From: Antarcticimicrobium sp.
Lineage (GTDB): Bacteria > Pseudomonadota > Alphaproteobacteria > Rhodobacterales > Rhodobacteraceae
Direction of reading: 5' to 3'
Length of the DNA stretch: 64,000 nucleotides
NCBI RefSeq assembly: GCF_029212575.1
Contig: NZ_JARGPK010000042.1
Location: forward strand, 62,001 to 126,000
Position numbers and translations under genes: made by a program
The notes under the pieces: model-generated
The model's database searches: none
The model's input: only the letters and a program-made list of their open reading frames with translations
Told to the model about the DNA's origin: nothing
Shown here: positions 42,255 to 50,621 of the stretch, piece by piece
How the letters are laid out: each line of letters opens with the position of its first letter
How positions within the stretch are numbered: the stretch's first letter is position 1

Positions 42255-45152
42255 TTACGCTGGCATGATCTTGCAGAGAGTCGCCTTGGTCTCCTGCATC
42301 TGTGTCACCGAGTCATAGCCGTAGGTCTGGGCCGTGTTGGTCGATTCCCCCAGAACATAGGGGTCTGCGCCATCGGGGTATTTCGACCGCAGATCCTCGC
42401 CCTGGAAATGACCGCCGAAGTGGAAGGGCATGAAGGCCACGCCTTCGCCCACCCGTTCTGTCACCATCGCCATGACCTTGACCTTGCCGCCTTCGGGGCC
42501 CTCGACCCAGCACTGTTCGCCATCCCGCACGCCGAGGTTGTTGGCGTCGCGCGGGTTGATTTCGACGAACATGTCCTGCTGCAGCTCGGCCAGCCAGGGG
42601 TTCGATCGGGTCTCGTCGCCGCCGCCCTCGTATTCCACAAGGCGCCCCGAGGTCAGGATGATCGGATAGTCCTTGCTGAAATCCTGCTTCTGGATCGAGG
42701 CATACATCGTCGGCAGACGATAGAACTTCCGGTCCTCGTAGGTCGGGTAGTCGGCCACCAGATCCCGCCGGTTGGTATAGAGCGGCTCGCGGTGCAGGGG
42801 CACCGGATCGGGGAAGGTCCAGACCACCGTGCGGGCCTTGGCGTTGCCGAAGGGCGCGCAGCCATGCTTGATGGCGACCCGCTGGATGCCGCCGGAAAGG
42901 TCGGTCTTCCAGTTGGTCTTCGGTCCCGCGACGGCATCGATCGCGGCCCGCTCATCGTCGGTCAGATCGCCATCCCATCCCAGGTCCATCAGCATCTGCA
43001 TGGTGAATTCCGGATACCCGTCCTGGATCTCCGAGCCCGCGCTCGCCACGCCGTCGGCCAGCAGGTTCTCGCCGTTCCGCTCGACACCGAAGCGGGCGCG
43101 GAAGGTCAGGCCGCCCTCTGCCACCGGCTTGGACATGTCATAGAGGTTCGGAGTGCCCGGATGCCCCATCTCGGGCGTCCCCCAGGACGGCCAGGGCAGA
43201 CCGTAATAGTCGCCGTCTGCCGGGCCGCCCACCGCCTGCAGTGTCGTCCGGTCAAAGGTGTGCTGATTGGCCATGTGCAGCTTCAGCCGCTCCGGCGACT
43301 GGCCGGTATAGCCGATCGTCCACATGCCGCGGTTGATCTCGCGCAGCGTGTCCTCGACGTTTGGCGTCACACCGTCATCCTCGATCGCGATGTTGCGGAA
43401 CAGGCGGTCGTGGAATCCGAACTTCTTCGCGAACAGGCCGATGATCTCGTGATCCGGCTTGGATTCGAAGAGCGGATCGACAACCTTGTCGCGCCATTGC
43501 AGCGACCGGTTCGACGCGGTCACCGAGCCACGGGTCTCGAACTGCGTGGCCGCCGGCAGCAGGTAGACGCCGTCGGTGCGGTCATGCAGCACGGCCGAGA
43601 CGGTGGGATACGGGTCGATCACGACCAGCATGTCCAGCATCTCCATGGCCGTCTTCATCTCGGTCATGCGGGTTTGCGAGTTCGGCGCATGCCCCCACAG
43701 GACCATGGCCCGCACCTTGTTCGGCTGGTCCATGTTCTCGACGTCCTCCAGGACGCCGTCGATCCAGCGGGACACCGGGATGCCGGTGAGGTTCTGCAGC
43801 GACTTGTCCTTGCCGTCGGCTGACTTCAGGGTGTCGAACTGGCCGGCAAGCCAATCCGGGTCTTCCTCCCAGACGCGGGCCCAATGACCCCAGGCGCCCT
43901 TGGACAGGCCGTAGTATCCCGGCAGCGTGTGCGACAGAACGCCAAGGTCCGTGGCCCCCTGGACGTTGTCATGGCCGCGGAAGATGTTGGTGCCGCCGCC
44001 CGAGGTGCCCATGTTGCCAAGGGCAAGCTGCAGGATGCAGTAGGCGCGGGTGTTGTTGTTGCCGTTGGTGTGCTGGGTGCCGCCCATGCACCAGATCACG
44101 GTGACGGGACGGTTGTTGGCCAGGGTTCGGGCCACGCGGCGCATCTGCGCGCCGGGCGTGCCGGTCACGCGCTCGACCTCCTCGGGGGTCCACTTGGCGA
44201 CCTCCTCGCGGATCTGGTCCATGCCCCAGACACGGGTGCGGATGAACTCCTTGTCCTCCCAGCCGTTCTCGAAGATGTGCCACAACAGCCCCCAGACCAG
44301 CGCCACGTCGGTGCCGGGGCGAAAGCGGACATATTCATCCGCATGGGCCGCGGTGCGGGTGAAACGCGGGTCGCAGACGATCAGCGGCGCGTTGTTCTGT
44401 TCCTTGGCCTTCAGCACATGCAGCAGCGACACGGGGTGCGCCTCGGCCGGGTTGCCGCCGATGATGAAGATGGCCTTTGAATTGTGGATGTCGTTGTAGG
44501 AATTGGTCATGGCGCCGTAGCCCCATGTATTGGCAACCCCTGCAACGGTGGTGGAATGGCAGATCCGGGCCTGGTGATCCACGTTGTTGGTGCCCCAGTA
44601 GGCGGCGAACTTGCGGAACAGATAGGCCTGTTCGTTGCTATGCTTGGCGCTGCCCAGCCAGTAGACGCTGTCCGGGCCGCTTTCGTCCCGGATCTTCATC
44701 ATGCCGCCGCCGATCTCGTCGATCGCCTGTTCCCAGCTGATGCGCTTCCACTCGCCGCCCTCTTTCTTCATCGGGTATTTCAGGCGGCGTTCGCCATGGG
44801 CGTGCTCGCGGACAGAGGCCCCCTTGGCGCAATGGGCGCCCAGGTTGAACGGGCTGTCCCAGCCGGGCTCCTGGCCCACCCAGACGCCGTCGGACACCTC
44901 GGCGATGACGGTGCACCCGACCGAGCAGTGGGTACAGACCGATTTGCGCAGGTCTACCGCGCCGTTGGCGGCGGTGGCCGCGGTGGCTGGCCGGACCGTG
45001 CCGCCGGTGGCGGCGATGGCGGCCATGCCGCCGATGGCAAGTCCCGAACCGCGCAGAAACGCGCGGCGGTCAACCGAGGCGTTGGCGGCCTCGGACAGGA
45101 TACTTGTCCGCTGGGGGCGTCGCGCAACCCCGTTGGTCTTTTTCCTCAACAT
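42255..45152 (-). CDS. fdhA: Periplasmic formate dehydrogenase catalytic subunit (Cys-type, Mo/W-bisMGD)
   Basis: Oxidises formate to CO2. The 965-residue precursor starts at 45152 (GGGGAG site); 28 extra in-frame codons upstream were rejected. A TAT signal is seen at VDRRAFLRGSGLA (Arg29-Arg30). The [4Fe-4S] cluster is bound by Cys73, 76, 80 and 108, and Lys110 follows. The metal ligand is Cys198 in QARICHSTTV with the catalytic His next to it; no selenocysteine is involved. The pterin-binding blocks MGGTQHTNGNNN and LLPAATQFETRGS follow. The gene order matches the Shewanella/Rhodobacterales quinone-linked enzyme: DUF3305, DUF3306, TorD, FdhX, FdhA, FdhB, FdhC. Confidence 0.95.
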   Translation of the reverse strand: MLRKKTNGVARRPQRTSILSEAANASVDRRAFLRGSGLAIGGMAAIAATGGTVRPATAATAANGAVDLRKSVCTHCSVGCTVIAEVSDGVWVGQEPGWDSPFNLGAHCAKGASVREHAHGERRLKYPMKKEGGEWKRISWEQAIDEIGGGMMKIRDESGPDSVYWLGSAKHSNEQAYLFRKFAAYWGTNNVDHQARICHSTTVAGVANTWGYGAMTNSYNDIHNSKAIFIIGGNPAEAHPVSLLHVLKAKEQNNAPLIVCDPRFTRTAAHADEYVRFRPGTDVALVWGLLWHIFENGWEDKEFIRTRVWGMDQIREEVAKWTPEEVERVTGTPGAQMRRVARTLANNRPVTVIWCMGGTQHTNGNNNTRAYCILQLALGNMGTSGGGTNIFRGHDNVQGATDLGVLSHTLPGYYGLSKGAWGHWARVWEEDPDWLAGQFDTLKSADGKDKSLQNLTGIPVSRWIDGVLEDVENMDQPNKVRAMVLWGHAPNSQTRMTEMKTAMEMLDMLVVIDPYPTVSAVLHDRTDGVYLLPAATQFETRGSVTASNRSLQWRDKVVDPLFESKPDHEIIGLFAKKFGFHDRLFRNIAIEDDGVTPNVEDTLREINRGMWTIGYTGQSPERLKLHMANQHTFDRTTLQAVGGPADGDYYGLPWPSWGTPEMGHPGTPNLYDMSKPVAEGGLTFRARFGVERNGENLLADGVASAGSEIQDGYPEFTMQMLMDLGWDGDLTDDERAAIDAVAGPKTNWKTDLSGGIQRVAIKHGCAPFGNAKARTVVWTFPDPVPLHREPLYTNRRDLVADYPTYEDRKFYRLPTMYASIQKQDFSKDYPIILTSGRLVEYEGGGDETRSNPWLAELQQDMFVEINPRDANNLGVRDGEQCWVEGPEGGKVKVMAMVTERVGEGVAFMPFHFGGHFQGEDLRSKYPDGADPYVLGESTNTAQTYGYDSVTQMQETKATLCKIMPA

Positions 45153-45266
45153 GTTTCTCTCTCCCCTGCTAGCTTCGCCTTCTCTGGCGCTGCTCGCTTG
45201 GTTACGACAAGGCCGGAACGGTCGGGCGTCACGCAACCGGTTGTTCCGACGCGAAGCGCCGTCCGG

Positions 45267-45452
45267 TCAGAACCGGGCGGTGCTGTAGTAGGCCCGCGTG
45301 TGCGCGGTATCCTGCATCTTCTCCAGGTTCAGGTCGGGTTCGGCCGCCTCGGCGGTCGTCCCGCCGGACGCCACCGCGATCGCCGCGATCGGCGCCGTGG
45401 TTCCGGCCAGCTTCAGGAAATCGCGGCGCGAAGCGCCTTCTTCCTGTTTCAT
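45267..45452 (-). CDS. fdhX: Formate dehydrogenase region TAT-target peptide (FdhX)
   Basis: Tiny exported protein of 61 residues found next to this class of formate dehydrogenase. The start at 45452 is fixed by GGAG eight bases upstream; an in-frame ATG at 45470 overlaps that site and was rejected. It begins MKQEEGASRRDFLKLAG, a TAT motif, followed by a hydrophobic stretch (APIAAIAVASGG) and a short conserved tail (MQDTAHTRAYYSTARF). It probably travels with, or helps assemble, the enzyme. It lies 114 bases upstream of fdhA. Confidence 0.9.
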   Translation of the reverse strand: MKQEEGASRRDFLKLAGTTAPIAAIAVASGGTTAEAAEPDLNLEKMQDTAHTRAYYSTARF

Positions 45453-45534
45453 GAGAGCGTCTCCTTTCATGGGTTCCAGCGGGTTTTCCGCTGCTCGACA
45501 TGCGGGTCCCGTGCGGGGTCCCGCGGCTTTCACA

Positions 45535-46155
45535 TCATTCGCCGCTCAACCGGAACGCCTCGGCCTCGATCTCCATGAAGATCCGGCCCACCGTGCCCAC
45601 CGGGGCGTAAAAGACCGAGTTCTTGGCCGCCTCCAGATCGGAAAAGAAATGTGCCGCCCACGGCCCGATATGCCGGTTGAAGAAGGTCTTCTGCTGGGCC
45701 AGAGTCGCCGCAGGCCCGAAACGGCCCAGGATCACCGCGCCCATCATCTCCATCAGGCTGGCAATATTGTCCTCGGGCTCGAACACGTTCTCGGCGCGGG
45801 CCAGGCCGCGCGCCGTCATGTCCTGGCGCAGCGAGGCGAGCGGTTTTTCGTTCAGAAAGCCGGTCAGGTAATAGCTGGCATAGGGCAGCAATTCGCCACG
45901 CCCCAACCCGATGAAAAGGCGGTTGTATTCGCTTTCCAGCGCCCCGGGCTTGGTCAGCCGCGCCACCTTGGCCAGCGTGGTGATGGCCTCGCCCAGCGGG
46001 CTGCCATCGCCGGACAGGCCGGCGGTCTGGCTCAGCAGCATCTGGTCCGGCGGGCCGGCGAGGATCACGCCGAGATAGTTGTAGAAATCCGCGCGCAGGC
46101 GGTCCTCCTCGGCGATCTGAACATGCTGGGCTGCGGTCATGTCGTCCTTTTCCAT
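45535..46155 (-). CDS. TorD/DmsD-family assembly chaperone for formate dehydrogenase
   Basis: All-helical redox-enzyme maturation chaperone, predicted to bind the TAT signal of FdhA during cofactor loading. The protein of 206 residues (or 201 from the ATG at 46140) has RADFYNYLGVILAGPPDQMLL, EYNRLFIGLGRGELLPYASYYLTGFLNEKPL (about 75-105, the family hallmark) and FFNRHIGPWAAHFFSDLEAA. The start at 46155 makes the TGATG overlap with the DUF3306 gene, while the ATG at 46140 has AAGGA close by, so both are credible. Confidence 0.9.
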   Translation of the reverse strand: MEKDDMTAAQHVQIAEEDRLRADFYNYLGVILAGPPDQMLLSQTAGLSGDGSPLGEAITTLAKVARLTKPGALESEYNRLFIGLGRGELLPYASYYLTGFLNEKPLASLRQDMTARGLARAENVFEPEDNIASLMEMMGAVILGRFGPAATLAQQKTFFNRHIGPWAAHFFSDLEAAKNSVFYAPVGTVGRIFMEIEAEAFRLSGE

Positions 46156-46772
46156 CAGTTGGCGGCCTCAAAGCGAAATCGCATCCGCCGGGGTGCGGCC
46201 GGGTAGGGGGCGGCGATGTCGTCTTCGGGGGTGGTCGCCGCCGCGGCGAGGGCAGGGGCGGCTTCGGCAGCGGGCGCCGCCGGGGCCGGCGCGCCGGGGG
46301 TCGGGTCGGTGGCCGGATCGGTGGCCGGCGCCCCGCCCGCCGCATCGGGAGCCTCCCCGGCGCCGGGCGCCGCGACGTCCCGGTCGTCGTCCTCGACCAG
46401 GGCTTTCAGCATCCCCTTGCCCAACTGGTAGGCGGTCTGCAGGTTCTCCACGACGGTCGCGGCATCGGTGAAATCCTCGCCGTAATCGACCAGGCCGTCA
46501 AGATTGGCGAGCACCGGGTTCAGCCGCCAGAGCCGGCGCAGCGCGCGGCTTTTCAGCCGCTGCGGTACGGCTGCCTTCAGCAACGCCTGCACCTGTTCGG
46601 GGCGCTCCATCTCCTCGGGGTTGGGCAGACCGAGCTCCTCGAGGATCTCCTCGTCCGGGCGTTCTGCCAGCGCATTTTCCTGCGCCTGCTGCAGGTCCGC
46701 TTCGCGCGCGGCTTCCTCTACGCGCGCCTCCTCCGCGACGGCGCCCCGGCGGCGGGACCAGAAATCGCTCAT
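46155..46772 (-). CDS. DUF3306 protein of the formate dehydrogenase cluster
   Basis: Protein of 205 residues, function unknown but constantly linked to this enzyme type. It starts MSDFWSRRRGAV, the usual DUF3306 beginning, then a charged helix, LPNPEEMERPEQVQALLK and ALRRLWRLNPVLANLDGLVDYGEDFTD (about 92-118), which is the core motif. The C-terminal 70 residues are Ala/Pro-rich and probably disordered, ending RRMRFRFE. The ATG overlaps the DUF3305 stop (ATGA). A role in assembly or regulation is inferred from context. Confidence 0.88.
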   Translation of the reverse strand: MSDFWSRRRGAVAEEARVEEAAREADLQQAQENALAERPDEEILEELGLPNPEEMERPEQVQALLKAAVPQRLKSRALRRLWRLNPVLANLDGLVDYGEDFTDAATVVENLQTAYQLGKGMLKALVEDDDRDVAAPGAGEAPDAAGGAPATDPATDPTPGAPAPAAPAAEAAPALAAAATTPEDDIAAPYPAAPRRMRFRFEAAN

Positions 46773-47338
46773 TGCAGGCGCCTCCGCTTCAGCGTCGGCG
46801 AGGCATAGATGTCGGCAGCCTTGCCGATGCGCGGATCGCCGATGCCGTCCTGCGACAGGTCCACCCGTTTCTTGTCGCGCTTGCGCTTCACGAAGACCTC
46901 GTGTTCGTGGAATTGCTCGACGAAGTCGCGCACCCAGGCGACCAGCCCGTGCGGCATCGGCACCTTTTCGACGATCTCCTCGCCGCTGTCGGTATAGTCC
47001 TGCGCCTCGTAGGGTGAGGCGGTGACGAGCAGCACGTCGAGCGGATAGTCGCCATCCTCCTCGGTCTCGCGCATCACCACGTAGAGGCTGGGGATATCGG
47101 CCGACAGCCCGTTCAGATAGGCCTCGGTCTCGGCGCCGTGCAATTCCAGCGGCAGGGTCGCGCCATGGTATTCCACCACGTCGCCCTCGCGCCGCAGCTC
47201 GCGCCAATCCGCCGCGCCCGCGCCGGGCAGCACCGCGACCGCAGTCCAGTGCCACGGCACCCAGCGGGTCACGCCCGGGCGCCGACGCAGAACGATACCG
47301 ATCGGCATGGTCTTGTAAGCGTTCGGATTGTGGATCAC
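46769..47338 (-). CDS. DUF3305 protein of the formate dehydrogenase cluster
   Basis: Protein of 189 residues, function unknown. The GTG at 47338 has GGAGG seven bases upstream and is preferred to the later ATG at 47308, which has no ribosome-binding site, and to a longer frame reaching 47401. Core features are MPIGIVLRRRPGVTRWVPWHW, LPLELHGAETEAYLNGL, PSLYVVMRE and ASPYEAQDYTDSGEEIVEKVPMP, followed by a basic FVKRKRDKKR segment. It is the first gene of the leftward fdh operon; the promoter is in the 336-base divergent spacer. Confidence 0.85.
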   Translation of the reverse strand: MIHNPNAYKTMPIGIVLRRRPGVTRWVPWHWTAVAVLPGAGAADWRELRREGDVVEYHGATLPLELHGAETEAYLNGLSADIPSLYVVMRETEEDGDYPLDVLLVTASPYEAQDYTDSGEEIVEKVPMPHGLVAWVRDFVEQFHEHEVFVKRKRDKKRVDLSQDGIGDPRIGKAADIYASPTLKRRRLQ

Positions 47339-47674
47339 GATTTCCCCTCCGACGTCAGGTTGAAACAATCGCACCGCGTCGGGAAAGCCGAATTCTCGCA
47401 AACCCCGGCTCGTCCGCCCCTTTTGGACATTTTGGGCAGCCGCGCCGCTGCTGCCGGGGCAGGATGGACAAATGGTCTAATTCGACCCTTTTGCTCGGGA
47501 AAGCCTGGCCGGGACGGGCTGCGAATCACCTGCCGCGAATCAGGGCGGTACGGGCCCTCGGGGGGGCGCGGGAGAGGCACAAAACCGGTTGTCGTGCTGT
47601 GCGATTCATGCGTAGCCTTTCCCAGCGTACGGGGAAATCCGCACCGAAAAACCGGGTTCGGGATAGGAGAGGTA
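47339..47674. promoter_or_regulatory. Divergent regulatory region of the fdh operon and the ferredoxin gene
   Basis: 336 bases without a supportable gene, between DUF3305 (leftward) and the multi-cluster ferredoxin (rightward). It carries GGACATTTTGGG (from 47425) and GGACAAATGG (from 47466) on the plus strand, 41 bases apart, the same motif and spacing found upstream of tupB. A weak -10-like GAGAAT (minus strand, about 47391-47396) would put the motifs near -41 and -82 for the fdh operon. I found no TGGCAC-N5-TTGC sigma-54 promoter. Confidence 0.5.
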
Positions 47675-49624
47675 ATGGCTAAGTCATTGATAACGTGCGA
47701 CTGCCTGGGGAGCCAGTCAATCGATGCAGCCGCCCTGTCAAAGACCACCGGCCTGGATGTTCGCGCGCCCTGTTCGGCGCTGTGCACCACCCAGATCGAC
47801 CGTGCGGCAGGGGCCTTGACAGAGGGAAATTCGATTATCTGCTGTCTCCAGGAATCGCAGGTTTTCGAGACGCTGGCGGAGGAGCTGGGGGTCGCGCCCC
47901 CCGACCTGCTCGACCTGCGCGACCGGGCCGGATGGAGCGATGATACCGGCTCGAATCTGGCCAAAATGTCCGCGCTGATCGCCGAGGCGCAGCTTCCCGC
48001 CGCACCGGAAAAGACCATCGACGTGATCTCAGGGGGGATGTGCCTGATCCTGGGGCCGGACGCGGCGGCCCTTGCCGCGGCGGAGCAGCTCAAGGATCAC
48101 ATGGCCGTGACGGTGCTGCTCTCCGACGGGACCGAGGTGCCGGACACCCGTGATTATGACGTGGTCCTGGGTCGGCTGCGCCGGGCCAGCGGGGCGCTGG
48201 GCCAGTTCGAGGTGATGATCGACGCGCTGCAACAGGTCGAGCCGGGCGGGCGCGGTGCCTTTTCCCTGACCGAGCCGCGCGACGGCGGGCTGTCGGCCTG
48301 CGACGTGATCCTCGACCTGCGCGGCGAGTCGCCGCTGTTTCCCGCGCATGAAAAACGCGAGGGCTACCTGCGCGCCGATCCCGCGCACGCCCCGTCGGTG
48401 GCCGCCGCGGTGCTGGCGGCCTCGCATCTTGTCGGGACCTTCGAAAAGCCCCTCTACGTGCGCACCGATCCGCTGATCTGCGCCCACAGCCGGGCCGAGC
48501 AGACCGGCTGCGCCCGCTGCCTCGATCTCTGCCCCACCGGCGCGATCAGCCCCAGCGGCGACCATGTCACCGTCGATCCGATGATCTGCGCGGGATGCGG
48601 CGCCTGCTCGGCGGCCTGTCCCTCCGGCGCGATCGCCTACGACGCGCCCCGGGTGGAGCAGACCTTTGCCCGGGTCCAGACCCTGTCCCGGGCCTATCTT
48701 GCCGCCGGCGGAACCGCGCCGCGTCTGCTGGTGCACGATGCGCACGGGGCCGAGATGATCCGGCTGTCGGCGCGCCACGGTCGCGGTCTGCCACATGACG
48801 TGATTCCGCTGGAGATGGCCGCCATCGGCGCCTTTGGCCATGCCGAGGCCGTGGCCGCGCTGGCCTCCGGCTTTGCTTCTGTCACGATCCTGCCGGGCCC
48901 CGGCGCCGACCGCGCCGCGCTGGCGGCGCAGATCGCGCTGGCCCGCGCCATCGGCGGCGACGCGGCGGTGCGCCTGCTCGACACCCCCGACCCGGACGCG
49001 ATGAGCGACGCGCTGTATGACGAAACCGCCCCCGCCCCGGTCGGCAAGCCCGTGCGCCCGATGGGCACGCGGCGCCAGATCACCCGGCAGGCGGCCCGCG
49101 CCCTGCATCCCGAGGCCGGGCGCCTGCCCCTGCCCGAGGGCGCCCCCTATGGCGCCGTCGTGGTCGATACCGATGCCTGCACCCTGTGCCTGTCCTGTGT
49201 CTCGCTCTGTCCCTCGGGGGCGCTGGGCGACAACCCGGACCTGCCGCAGCTTCGGTTCCAGGAGGATGCCTGCCTGCAATGCGGGCTGTGCGCCAATGTC
49301 TGCCCGGAGGACGCGATCACCTATGCGCCGCGCCTCGACCTGACCGAGGCCGCGCTGGCCCAGCAGGTGCTGCACGAGGAAGAGCCCTTTGCCTGCGTCG
49401 AATGCGGCGCGCTGTTCGGTGTCAGGTCCACCATCGAGAAGATCACCGCCAAACTGGAGGGCCATTCCATGTTCGCCGGTGGCGACAAGCTGCGAATGAT
49501 CCAGATGTGCGACAATTGCCGCGTCAACACGCAATTCCATGCAGAGGACAATCCCTTTGCGGCGGGCGAACGCCCCCGCCCCCGCACCACCGAGGACTAT
49601 TTCAGCAAGCGGCGCGATCACTGA
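47675..49624 (+). CDS. Multi-[4Fe-4S] ferredoxin-like protein of the formate dehydrogenase cluster
   Basis: Large soluble iron-sulfur protein of 649 residues with no signal peptide. Near the N-terminus are CDC and CTTQ/CC cysteines. A first ferredoxin pair is CARCLDLCPTGAIS and CAGCGACSAACPSGAI (about 279-320). A second pair is CTLCLSCVSLCPSGAL and CLQCGLCANVCPEDAI (about 502-550), followed by CVECGALFG and MCDNCR near the C-terminus. Such proteins accompany DUF3305/3306-type fdh loci and may transfer electrons or deliver sulfur or iron to the enzyme; the exact role is unknown. AGGAGAGG precedes the ATG. It overlaps the convergent cytochrome gene by seven bases. Confidence 0.83.
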   Translation: MAKSLITCDCLGSQSIDAAALSKTTGLDVRAPCSALCTTQIDRAAGALTEGNSIICCLQESQVFETLAEELGVAPPDLLDLRDRAGWSDDTGSNLAKMSALIAEAQLPAAPEKTIDVISGGMCLILGPDAAALAAAEQLKDHMAVTVLLSDGTEVPDTRDYDVVLGRLRRASGALGQFEVMIDALQQVEPGGRGAFSLTEPRDGGLSACDVILDLRGESPLFPAHEKREGYLRADPAHAPSVAAAVLAASHLVGTFEKPLYVRTDPLICAHSRAEQTGCARCLDLCPTGAISPSGDHVTVDPMICAGCGACSAACPSGAIAYDAPRVEQTFARVQTLSRAYLAAGGTAPRLLVHDAHGAEMIRLSARHGRGLPHDVIPLEMAAIGAFGHAEAVAALASGFASVTILPGPGADRAALAAQIALARAIGGDAAVRLLDTPDPDAMSDALYDETAPAPVGKPVRPMGTRRQITRQAARALHPEAGRLPLPEGAPYGAVVVDTDACTLCLSCVSLCPSGALGDNPDLPQLRFQEDACLQCGLCANVCPEDAITYAPRLDLTEAALAQQVLHEEEPFACVECGALFGVRSTIEKITAKLEGHSMFAGGDKLRMIQMCDNCRVNTQFHAEDNPFAAGERPRPRTTEDYFSKRRDH

Positions 49625-50370
49625 TGCGCGAGCGGCGCCCCCAGATCCGCCGGCTCCATCGCCGCGACATAGGCGATCGTCGCGTCGAGCTCCTCCGGCG
49701 TCAGCGTGACGGGCGCGATGGGCGAGGGGCGCTCCGGCGGAAACTCGGGCGTCACGCCCACGATCACCGTGAAGGCGGGATGCGGGTTCAACGTGAAGAA
49801 GGCGGAAAAGCGCGCCTCCCAATCGGGCAGGCTGCGCAACACCGAAAAGCTCGGGGTGGAGCCGATATCGGTCATTCGGCTTTCGTCATCGACCGCGTGG
49901 CACCGAATGCACTTGGTTCGCGAAACCCTGCGCCCCAGCGCCGCGTCGCCGTCGAATTGCCGCGCCGCCCCGTTCCGCCCGACCCCGCGCGGCGCGGAGA
50001 AGATCGCCACGCCCCCAGGCGCGAAGGTGGCCACCGTGCGCCGCCCTACATCCGACCTGAGCCAGGTGGCGAAACGTTCGGTGCCGGGGTGTCCGGGGCT
50101 GTTGAGCGCCATCCGCCAGACCTGTCCCAGACCCTCGAACAGCGCCTGCCCCGACCCGCCCAGCACCATGTCGGCACTTGCCGGATCGGCGACCAGTTCG
50201 ACCCGCACACGGGTCTTGAGCGTGAACCGCGGCAGTATATGCTGCATCACACCGGTCTCGACCAGGCTGGCGGGCGCATGCAGATGAACCAGTTTGTCAT
50301 CGGCACGGGCCCCGGACGGGGCGAAGGCGAGCGCAAGCGCAAAACCCAGCATCACGAGACGGTTCAGCAT
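49618..50370 (-). CDS. Exported single-haem cytochrome c with a binding-protein-like N-terminal part
   Basis: 250-residue precursor with a signal peptide (about 1-23, ending GARADD). Residues about 27-130 resemble a solute-binding-protein lobe (KLVHLHAPASLVETGVMQHILPRF, RVELVADPASADMVLGG). Then comes a c-type haem site CIRCHAV (about 154-160) with the likely distal ligand in MTDIGSTPSFSVLRSLPDW, and VTLTPEELDATIAYVAAM closes the cytochrome fold. The fusion is unusual. It may be an electron acceptor or sensor for the formate system. It is divergent from the DUF6494 gene. Confidence 0.75.
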   Translation of the reverse strand: MLNRLVMLGFALALAFAPSGARADDKLVHLHAPASLVETGVMQHILPRFTLKTRVRVELVADPASADMVLGGSGQALFEGLGQVWRMALNSPGHPGTERFATWLRSDVGRRTVATFAPGGVAIFSAPRGVGRNGAARQFDGDAALGRRVSRTKCIRCHAVDDESRMTDIGSTPSFSVLRSLPDWEARFSAFFTLNPHPAFTVIVGVTPEFPPERPSPIAPVTLTPEELDATIAYVAAMEPADLGAPLAHQ

Positions 50371-50426
50371 CGGGCCAATCTAGGCCACGCGGCGATCCGC
50401 AGTCAATCGCAGGCAAGGAGACGACC

Positions 50427-50618
50427 ATGAGCGACGATTTCAACATGTCGATGCGCAAGTTCCTCAAACAGGTCGGCGTGACCTCGCAGCAGGCCATCGA
50501 AGAGGCCATGCGCAGCGCCGACACCGGCGGCAAGACCTTTCCGGTCAAGGCTGTCATCACCATCGAGGCGTTGGGGCTGACCCACGAGGTGACCGGCGAG
50601 ATCAAGGGTCAGGAGTAA
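50427..50618 (+). CDS. DUF6494-type small protein
   Basis: 63-residue soluble protein of unknown function beginning MSDDFNMSMRKFLKQVGVTSQQ and ending HEVTGEIKGQE. AAGGAG lies upstream of the ATG. The sequence pattern (helical N-half, beta-like VKAVITIEALGLTHEV C-half) fits DUF6494. Three bases separate its stop from the Mrp gene, so they are coupled; a link with Fe-S delivery is inferred from this constant neighbour. Confidence 0.78.
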   Translation: MSDDFNMSMRKFLKQVGVTSQQAIEEAMRSADTGGKTFPVKAVITIEALGLTHEVTGEIKGQE

Positions 50619-50621
50619 CCC

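Noticed and set aside
42255-45152. Selenocysteine-type formate dehydrogenase
   Set aside because: The metal-ligand position is an ordinary cysteine codon (Cys198), with no in-frame TGA.
45153-45236. Extended N-terminus for fdhA starting at 45236
   Set aside because: The TAT signal would lie too far inside, and the ATG at 45152 has a good GGGGAG site.
47339-47674. Sigma-54 promoter for the fdh genes
   Set aside because: GGCAC occurs near 47577 but no GC doublet follows at the required spacing, and the local regulator lacks GAFTGA.
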